This document shows, piece after piece, positions 57,169 to 64,000 of a stretch of DNA of 64,000 nt. The translations under genes and the position numbers were made by a program. The notes beneath the pieces were generated by a model that was given only the letters and a program-made list of their open reading frames with translations, was not told the DNA's origin and did not search any database. The first letter of the stretch is position 1. Each line of letters opens with the position of its first letter. The stretch lies in assembly GCA_022059125.1 (NCBI GenBank), contig JAEUWY010000002.1, forward strand, positions 3,534,001 to 3,598,000, in the 5' to 3' direction. The DNA comes from Corynespora cassiicola (lineage: Eukaryota > Ascomycota > Dothideomycetes > Pleosporales > Corynesporascaceae).

Positions 57169-58886
57169 ATGACTTCCCAGCCGACCAAGGACATCAAGGT
57201 CGACGAGGATGTCTCCAACGCGAGCCAAACAGATATTTCGCAAAGTCAGGACATCCCAAAGGTAGATGGAAAGGTACCCTGGTACGCCTACATTTGGGAC
57301 TATGAGCCTGGTAGGACCCACGAGGAGCGCGTCTTCATCCAGAAGCTGGACTGGTTCCTTATCACCATCCTCTCGTTCGGCTATTTTATCAAGAACCTGG
57401 ATCAGACAAACATCAGCAATGCCTACGTCAGTGGCATGAAGGAGGACCTAGCCATGAACGGCAACGAGATCAACCTTGTCGACACAGCATGGACCGTCGG
57501 ATACGTGGTCGGCCAGATCCCCTCGCAAATCATCTTGACCAAGGTGCGGCCCTCGATTTGGGTGCCTTCATGTGAGCTGGTCTGGACAATGTTGACGTTC
57601 TGTCTTGCCGCGGCCAAAACGTCGAACCATGTCATTGTGATTCGGTTCTTCATCGGCCTGGCGGAATCCATCTTCTACCCGGCGGCACACACCATCTTGG
57701 GGTCTTGGTATAAGCCTTCTGAACTTGGCAAGAGAGCTTGTATCTTTCATGCTTCTTCCGCTGCCGCGAGTATGTTTTCGGGTTACCTCCAGGCAGGCGT
57801 GTACAAGGGACTCAATGGGGTCCACGGGAGGGCTGGCTGGCAATGGCTGTTTGTAGGTCTTGCCTAACCCTAGATGAATATGAGATACTGATAACGATCT
57901 AGATCATGGACGGTGTCATTAGCGCACCCATATGTCTGGCAGGGTTCTTCTTGATCCCCGATCTCCCGGAAAACACTCGCGCATTCTATTTGAATGAGAA
58001 TGTGGGTTTACATGCCAGTCCAAATAAAGCCTACAGCAGTGAGCTAACATTTTGCAGGACCGTGCTTTGGCTAAGAAGCGAATGGAAAGTGTCGGTCGTG
58101 CGCCACGCAAGAAGTTGGGGTTGTCGGCATTCAAAAGGATTTTCGGTACGTGTCTCAAGCGCCGTCAACCAGGCAGTTTCTAATGAGGTTCTAGGTCGCT
58201 GGCACGTTTACCTCCTATCTATTCTCTACATCATCTTCATCAACATCGGCCCATCGGGGAGTGTAAACCCATTCTCCCTGTGGCTCAAAGCAGAAGGTCT
58301 TTCCGTTTCTAAAATTGTGAGTCCGTGTAGCTCTTTTGTATACTCGCCTCGCTAATTCATGCTCTAGAACATCATTCCAACTGGCTCATCGGCTATTCAA
58401 CTCGTCCTCACAGTATCTTTCGCCATCATCAGCGACGCCATTCGGCGCCGTGGTCGTATCATGTCCATATCGACCTTTCTTGGTGGCTTTTCAGCGCTAT
58501 GTCTTGCAATCTGGACCATTCCAACAGGCCTAAAATGGACCGCATTTTTCCTTCAGCGCGCATCGGTCCCCTATGGCCCTCTTAGCATGTCCTGGGCGAA
58601 TGAGATCTGCGGTGCAGACGCGGAGGAACGCGCCATCGTCATCGGCGTCATGAACTCGTTGGGTTATGCATTCAATGCTTGGGTCCCGCTGTTAACCTAC
58701 CCTCAAGTCGACTCGCCGCGATTCAGAAAGGGTTTCATCTACTCGGTTTGCGCATTCGTGGCCCAGGGGGCAATAACAGCGTCGATTGCGTATTTGCAGA
58801 AGCGGGATGTGAAGAGAAAGGCAAAGGAGATTGCTGGCGATGAGGAGGGAGCAAGAGAGTCGACTCTGACTGGGGCAGCGCTATAG
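57169..58886 (+). CDS. MFS transporter, anion:cation symporter family (pantothenate/allantoate-like)
   Basis: Five exons, 57169-57852, 57903-58001, 58058-58145, 58195-58316 and 58368-58886, encode 503 aa; introns are 49-56 bp. A polar N terminus of about 60 residues is followed by 12 predicted helices. Family marks: FGYFIKNLDQTNISNAYVSG in helix 1, VGYVVGQIPSQIILTKVRPS, FFIGLAESIFYPAAHTILGS, and GWQWLFIMDGVIS completed by the first splice. This is the Dal5/Fen2/Liz1-like (ACS) group, which imports small organic anions such as vitamins or allantoate with protons. Which one cannot be read from the sequence. Divergent from the enoyl-reductase-like gene. Confidence 0.93.
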
Positions 58887-59781
58887 CTGGGTCGGATGCC
58901 GGCGGGTAGCAACATTTTACGCGATTCATTTTTGCAGTTGTTGTATACCAAAGCTTCGATCATGAAATGAAATAACTTTGCATCTATGAAACTTGACTGG
59001 TTATTGCACTTGAAGGCTGCATGGCATAACATTGAGATTTTGCTTGCTTTCAATCTCAAATACCACTGAACGACCTGTAAAGAACCCACAATCATCCCAA
59101 GGCAGAACAGCCCCCCTCCCCCCCTTCACCCTCGTGATCAGAAACTCTCATCCCTCTCTCAAACCACGCTCCTCACCTTCCAAGGTTCTCAATCATGATG
59201 AACAGAGGCATACCCAATATAGTACGGAAATACGGATGGGGTCTTGACTATTTGTTCACTAAGAAGGGGCTCCGTGATCTAAGTGGGTAATTTGCTATGC
59301 ATTGGGTAATATGTACATCAATAGAAACCCTTATCTGTTGGAGGATACGGGTAGGTCCTTGAGGAACCTCAGAGAATGGAAGCTTTTAGCAGCCAAGTCG
59401 AAACATGGATATGTTTTCAAGCTTTGAAAGAATCGAAATAATCTTCCGGTCTTTTTCTGCACCGAAGAGTTGAAGTAATCTGTTATTTCTACCAACTCTC
59501 TTATACAGTGCACTATGCCTCATTTACCTCTGGTGAATAGACTCCGTGAAGAACCACGCATAAATGACCGTGTATTCATAGTGAACAGATTTTTGTTTGT
59601 ATTCGCCACCAGAGTATCTTGTATCATATTTCCAAGACTAGTAACCACACACTCGCACACCTCAGAGCACCAACCTACTCATCAATATTCAATACTGTCA
59701 GTCAACTCCATGCCCATGCCCAAGCACCATCCATTTATATCATACACCCCCCTCCTCTCCCGCTCTCCCCCTCTCCCACAC
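58887..59781. other. intergenic between convergent genes
   Basis: About 900 bp between the 3' ends of the MFS and SCP2 genes. Frame 59515-60171 (plus) only mirrors the SCP2 gene. Nothing else seen. Confidence 0.5.
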
Positions 59782-60328
59782 CTACAACTTAGCTCCAGTC
59801 TGCGCCTTCTTAAGTATCGGCTCCATCTTGGTCGCCTTCATAACATCGCCCTTGACCTTGAGCTTCCCGCTCATGAACAGCTTCTGTGCATTCGCCTTGC
59901 CGGCCACGAGCTGTGCGAAGTCCTTCTCGCTGAGGATGAGGGTGACGTTCGCCTTCTTGCCGGCGGGAGCGTCGCCTTTGCCGACGGTGCCAGATTCCTT
60001 GAGGTCAATGTGCCACGACTCGGTGCCGGACTCGTTCTTGAGCTGGAAGGCGAAGATGGCGCCGCCCTTCTTGATGGCGTCTTTGCGGTCGGCGTCGTTG
60101 GAGGAGAGGGATTGGGAGATGGCGTCGAAGGCGACGGAGGAGGGGAATTTGTCTGCGGAGGTGGGGGTTAGAGATTTCTGGGTTTCTTATTGTGGCGGCC
60201 TGGTGGGTTGGTGTGGGTAGTAGTAGAGTTGGACTGGCGAGACATGATGCGCTCGGCACAGCGGAAGTTTCGGTCCTTGAATGAAGAAAAGTAGAAGCAC
60301 ACCGCTACTTACCAGACTTGAGAGACAT
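59782..60328 (-). CDS. SCP2 sterol-carrier-domain protein, peroxisomal
   Basis: Two exons on the minus strand, 60328-60313 (five codons plus one base) and 60152-59782, encode 128 aa; the intron is 160 bp. The protein is a single SCP2 domain: SSVAFDAISQSL, IFAFQLKNESGTESWHIDLK, KANVTLILSEKDFAQLVAGK, AQKLFMSGKLKVKGDVMKA. The C terminus is AKL, a type 1 peroxisomal targeting signal. SCP2 domains bind lipids such as sterols and acyl-CoA in a hydrophobic tunnel and support peroxisomal fatty-acid handling. The tiny first exon is supported by the restored start MSLKSDKFPSSVAFDAI, common in fungal SCP2. Base use is clean and codon bias is strong, as for a well-expressed gene. Confidence 0.95.
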
Positions 60329-61334
60329 TGTGGGTAGAAAGTGGTGGTTTGAATAGACGTAAAGTCGAGTGTTACAGAGCTACGACGCAGAGGCCTAGAG
60401 TGCAACCTAGAGATTCAAAGGCAAAACGTGGAGGACGAGGAGGCAGAGGGAATGGACAGAAAAGCAAATGGAGGATAGGCCCGGAGTATTTGAACGAAAA
60501 ATCGCTTTCTCGGATGCTTGTGACAGCGATCGATGATGTCGGGGCTTATGGAATCCGGGGAAAAAGGCCAGGCATGTGAAATGCGGGTTGCGCCCGCCAA
60601 GGGCCAGCGAGCGGCGCTAGCGGCCGAGCCGAGGCTGTGACATAAGGGGCACGTGTACATGTCTCCTTCATCCACCTAACCCAACTCGGCGCCGTCTCAG
60701 CCTGCTTGGGGCAAGTCTAACGGGCGGCACTGCAAGTCTGACGGGGGGTGCGTGTGAAGGTCAGGCGGGGGAGACGTGCTCGGAGACTTGCTGTTCGACG
60801 GCACATGAAAGCGCAGCGTGCAAGCGTGATCAGTCCTTGAAGACACTAGGAAATCGTTAAATTTAGAGATCGTGGGTAAGTCTATGCTTCGTGGCATCGT
60901 TATATACATGAGACTTGCGACATTCACCGTGAAGTCGTTAAAGCGTGCGCGCTAGTGGCCGTCCATCATCCGTCAACCGAATCGTGAGAAAGAGAAAACA
61001 AAAGAAAGAAGGCGCAGACAAAAGAGATAGAAAAAAGGTATAAGAGAATGAAGAAAGGTTGACTCCTCCCCCGGTACGACGGCATCGAGACAGCCAGGCA
61101 CGTACGCCACCAAATCCGCCATTCCCATGGCTCCCACAATGCTTTACCCAACCCGAACCCAGGTATTTGAAGGGCTCACCGGCCCATCGATGTCCCGACC
61201 TAGCCGAAAACTCCATGCGTTCCTTTTGATATGCTCCCAACCGTGGTATCACTTGACAAGACACAGTACAACTATTCCAGACAACACCTTTTTACACCCG
61301 GCACCATACACGATGCGATCATTAATATAGCAGC
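60329..61334. other. intergenic, no gene seen
   Basis: About 1 kb, the promoter region of the SCP2 gene and the 3' flank of the F-box gene. No gene recognised. Confidence 0.5.
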
Positions 61335-61386
61335 TTCGTTCGTTCCTTCGTTCGTTCATCGTCGTCGTCGTTGTTGTCGTCGTTCG
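61335..61386. repeat. TTCG / CGT microsatellite
   Basis: A run of TTCGT units followed by CGT/TGT triplets, just beyond the stop codon of the F-box gene, so probably in its 3' untranslated region. Confidence 0.7.
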
Positions 61387-61394
61387 CGAGGGGT

Positions 61395-63061
61395 TTATTT
61401 CCATGACGAGAACATCGAGCCCCTGAGGAAGTGCTTCATGCTGCCGCCTCCCCAGAAGCTGTCCTTTGCGTTGGGACTCTTCTTGAGCGTCGCGCCCTTG
61501 GGTTTGCCCAGCCATCGAGAGAGGGTGTGGGTATTGCGCTCATGCTTGCCAACGTCGTCAATGGCCTGGTCGACCTCCTCCAGCAACGGTCCCATGATCC
61601 TAGGCTCCATGTTCACGGGGGAGAGCATGATGGGGACGTCCATCATCTCCTCTTGGTAGCGCTTCCAGCGGTCACTGCCCGCGATCCTGGTCAGGGGCTC
61701 GAGCGCGTCGTCCCAGTTGCCCTGGCGCAGCTTGACGTCCTCGAAGTTGAACTCCACGAGCGACCGGCGGTGCTTGTGGATGAAGTCGGCGATCTGGACC
61801 GAGTCCATGATGGCGTTTTCGAGCTCCATGTAGCGGAGGCGCGAGAACTTGAGGGGCCTGGGGCCGCGCACCTCGCCGCGCATCGAGGGGTGCATGCATT
61901 CCTCCTCGATGGGAAGCATGCATGGCTCCTTGTCCAGGCTGAGGGGGGATGGTCCGCGCTCGCCTTTCCAGCGGAAGAAGAGCCGGGTGAGGCCGCGAGA
62001 TAGTGTGCGCAGGTATGCATGGAGAATGCGCAGCTGCTCGAGCGACTGCATGCGCACCTTGGGGTTGGGGAAAGCGCATGGAATCGACTCCATGCAGATG
62101 GCCAGTCGTCGTACCTGGCCCCATCTCTTTGCCGAAGATGGAGTGCTGCCAAAGCCGTGCATGGGGTGGAGGTAGAGAAGGCCACCAGGGTGGATGGGAA
62201 GCAAAGAAAGAGAATGAAGGCTGTACATTGGTGCGCGCTCGACTGCAATGCGCAGGGAAATGAGGGCATAGTCGATGACGCTGCGACGGTGTCGCGGAGC
62301 GTTGTCAAAGCCTGGGCAGGAAATCTTGAGGTGTTCAAGATTGATGAGCTCGGAAAAGGCAGCGACAAAGGCGGGGACATTGGTTGCGGCGTGGAAAAGA
62401 GGAGGGTACTGCTTGATGAGGAGATCGGTCATCTCCCAGGATCCATACTTGGGCGTCTTGTCCTTTCCTGGGCTCTGGATCTGCGGCTCGTACAGGAATT
62501 GCCTCTCCTCTCCAGTCTCGGGGTCCACGATGGGGGACAGGAACGTGTCAGGGGTATGGGGCATGTGGAAGGTGAAGGTCTTCACGTGACGCCCGATTCT
62601 TGAGAGGGCATCGACGCGAGCGGGCTTGGTGAAGGTGGTGGACTTGAAGGTCACGGTGAGGGACTCGAACAGATGGGGGGTCGCACGGGTGGCGAAGTCA
62701 TGGCAGACCAGACGGAAGTTGGGCAGGTCCTCCTGTTCAAGATGGGCAAACACGTTGTCGCGGCAAGCGTCGTTGAGCCAGAAGCGCAAGAAGGCCGAGC
62801 TGGTCGACAGCACCAGGTTGCAGATGGAGCTGTTGGAGCGTGACGCTGCGGGCAGTCAATACGGGCACAGTCGGTCGGGCGCAAGAAAGAAGGCTTCTCA
62901 CATCGTCCATCCACAGTGGTCGCGGGCGTCAGGGGGATTTCACCAAAGAGCAGCTTGGAGCTGGAGCGCGACACGGTGGTGGCCTGGCTAGCATAGCTGC
63001 TCTGGCTGTCGCCCGACACCGATCGCTTGAGCGATGGCGGCGAGTGCAGTCGCGAATACAT
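61395..63061 (-). CDS. F-box protein
   Basis: Two exons on the minus strand, 63061-62902 and 62845-61395 (56-bp intron), encode 536 aa. Residues 1-60 are Ser-rich and probably disordered. An F-box-like region is at about 80-115 (NVFAHLEQEDLPNFRLVCHD, then FATRATPHLFESL). The rest is a long helical, weakly leucine-rich region (LRILHAYLRTLSRGL, LRYMELENAIMDS, RRSLVEFNFEDVKL) such as fungal F-box proteins use to bind targets. It would link targets to an SCF ubiquitin ligase through Skp1; the target is unknown. The join fits in phase (a T from exon 1 plus CG). The C terminus is Gly- and Ser-rich. Confidence 0.87.
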
Positions 63062-64000
63062 GCGTTCGGTATGTCATTCAAACAAGAGTGTAGTAGGTGT
63101 TTCGTTTCAATCTCGTCGATGGCGGTTGAAACAGAACAAAAGAGCCGGAAACCTCAGGAGCGCCAGGCATCGCGACGGGCCACCAGTATTTACCGTCGTG
63201 CCGTCCAAGTGGGGTTGGGATACACGTGAGATGCAGGTGTGAGTCAATCGACTGTGTCCTGGGGGGGCTTTCGGACGGGCCTGTTCCTCGACTGCTGAAT
63301 TCGGCCAGCATACAGAGGGAGAATCACGACCATGTCGCGGTTGCGCGGTCGTGTCTTTATGTTTGGGACGTGTTGATTCGGCCTGTCCATGGGCGCGCCC
63401 GCAGCCCAGAAGTGCCCTTGAAACGTTTGCCAGCGCGCGGCCAATCGGATGCGCCCATGCACGGGACGATATATGCTTCTCTTGCAGTAGCCCCCCAGTA
63501 GCTCGCCAGCCCGTCTCCGAAAAGCGTGGCTGGGCCCTGGGATCGAGCGGTGAGAGGCGCCAAGCGGATGCTGTGGGCTCGATAGCGGCGGATCCGTCGC
63601 GTGTCTTCCATGCCGCCCTCCAGAACCACACGCGATTCGAGGAGCCAAACAATAACATTGCAGACGCCTTGTTTTGGCTCGGGATGGCACTTTGCAATAC
63701 CCGTGCCTATCGATAGCTAGCCGGTATCGATACAGTAGGGCGCGGATCGGGGCGCGTCTCCTGCGCCCTCGACTGCTCAACACCAAAACCCTATCACCAC
63801 CTCGCCCCCCCTCAGGGATGCGCCTTGTGCGCACCCATCACGGGCGCAACCACTGTGGCCATGTGAGGGGCCCTTTGTGCTTTTTTTTTCTGTCCGCCGT
63901 GCGCGGCATTGTGACTTGGTGGTCAGGCTGGCCTCTGTGATGTTTGCGCCGGCCGGAGATCTCCGACCAGACATCGGACGACAGGCGGGCAGCAACACAG
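63062..64000. other. window end, no gene seen
   Basis: About 940 bp, GC-rich, upstream of the F-box gene. Overlapping frames on both strands are what high GC gives by chance; none has a recognisable motif. A gene could begin beyond the window. Confidence 0.45.

Noticed and set aside
59515..60171. 218-codon plus-strand frame over the SCP2 gene
   Set aside because: Antisense of a clear SCP2 domain ending in a peroxisomal signal.
61431..62603. Plus-strand frames opposite the F-box gene
   Set aside because: GC-rich antisense shadows without motifs.
1..64000. CRISPR arrays, rRNA genes, tRNA genes
   Set aside because: No regularly spaced repeats, no rRNA-like blocks, and no cloverleaf with A/B boxes that I could confirm by eye; a tRNA scan would settle the last point.

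Overview
The window is nuclear DNA of a filamentous ascomycete (Pezizomycotina). Three things point there: short GT-AG introns (mostly 46-76 bp) interrupting most genes, gene families typical of these fungi (GH28, GMC oxidases, tannase, DUF1996, DUF8021, DUF3468 regulators, hybrid histidine kinase), and a block of repeats destroyed by repeat-induced point mutation (RIP). The species cannot be named from the sequence. I rebuilt 22 protein-coding genes by joining exons; every join given below keeps the reading frame.

1-13.5 kb: an MFS transporter tail-to-tail with a sulfotransferase-like protein; a small four-helix membrane protein; a secreted exo-polygalacturonase (GH28) tail-to-tail with a sugar transporter, which suggests use of pectin; a seven-helix membrane protein; then about 2.4 kb with no gene.

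13.55-23.25 kb: a nested transposon island. A Fot1/Pot2-like (pogo) DNA transposon of about 1.85 kb has 43-bp terminal inverted repeats and a TA duplication. It was split near the start of its transposase by a 7.84-kb Ty3/gypsy LTR retrotransposon with 216/217-bp LTRs and a 5-bp duplication. Both are on the minus strand and both are wrecked by RIP: CpA and TpG are almost absent and conserved Trp, Asp and His codons have become stops, Asn and Tyr.

23.5-47.2 kb: an accessory-type stretch. It starts with a compact CXC-SET-BAH chromatin protein beside the island. It continues with a DUF3468 regulator, a DUF8021 secreted protein, two NmrA-like proteins tail-to-tail, a DUF1996 secreted protein, an epoxide-hydrolase-like enzyme with an odd 367-bp intron, an unrecognised Cys-containing protein, a tannase/feruloyl esterase, a secreted GMC oxidoreductase, an EthD protein and a cytochrome P450 with a GC-AG intron. 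Many are tailoring-type enzymes but no PKS, NRPS or terpene synthase is present, so a secondary-metabolite cluster cannot be claimed from this window.

47.5-64 kb: a hybrid histidine kinase, about 3.4 kb of gene-free sequence, a ToxD-like medium-chain reductase, an ACS-family MFS transporter, a peroxisomal SCP2 protein and an F-box protein.
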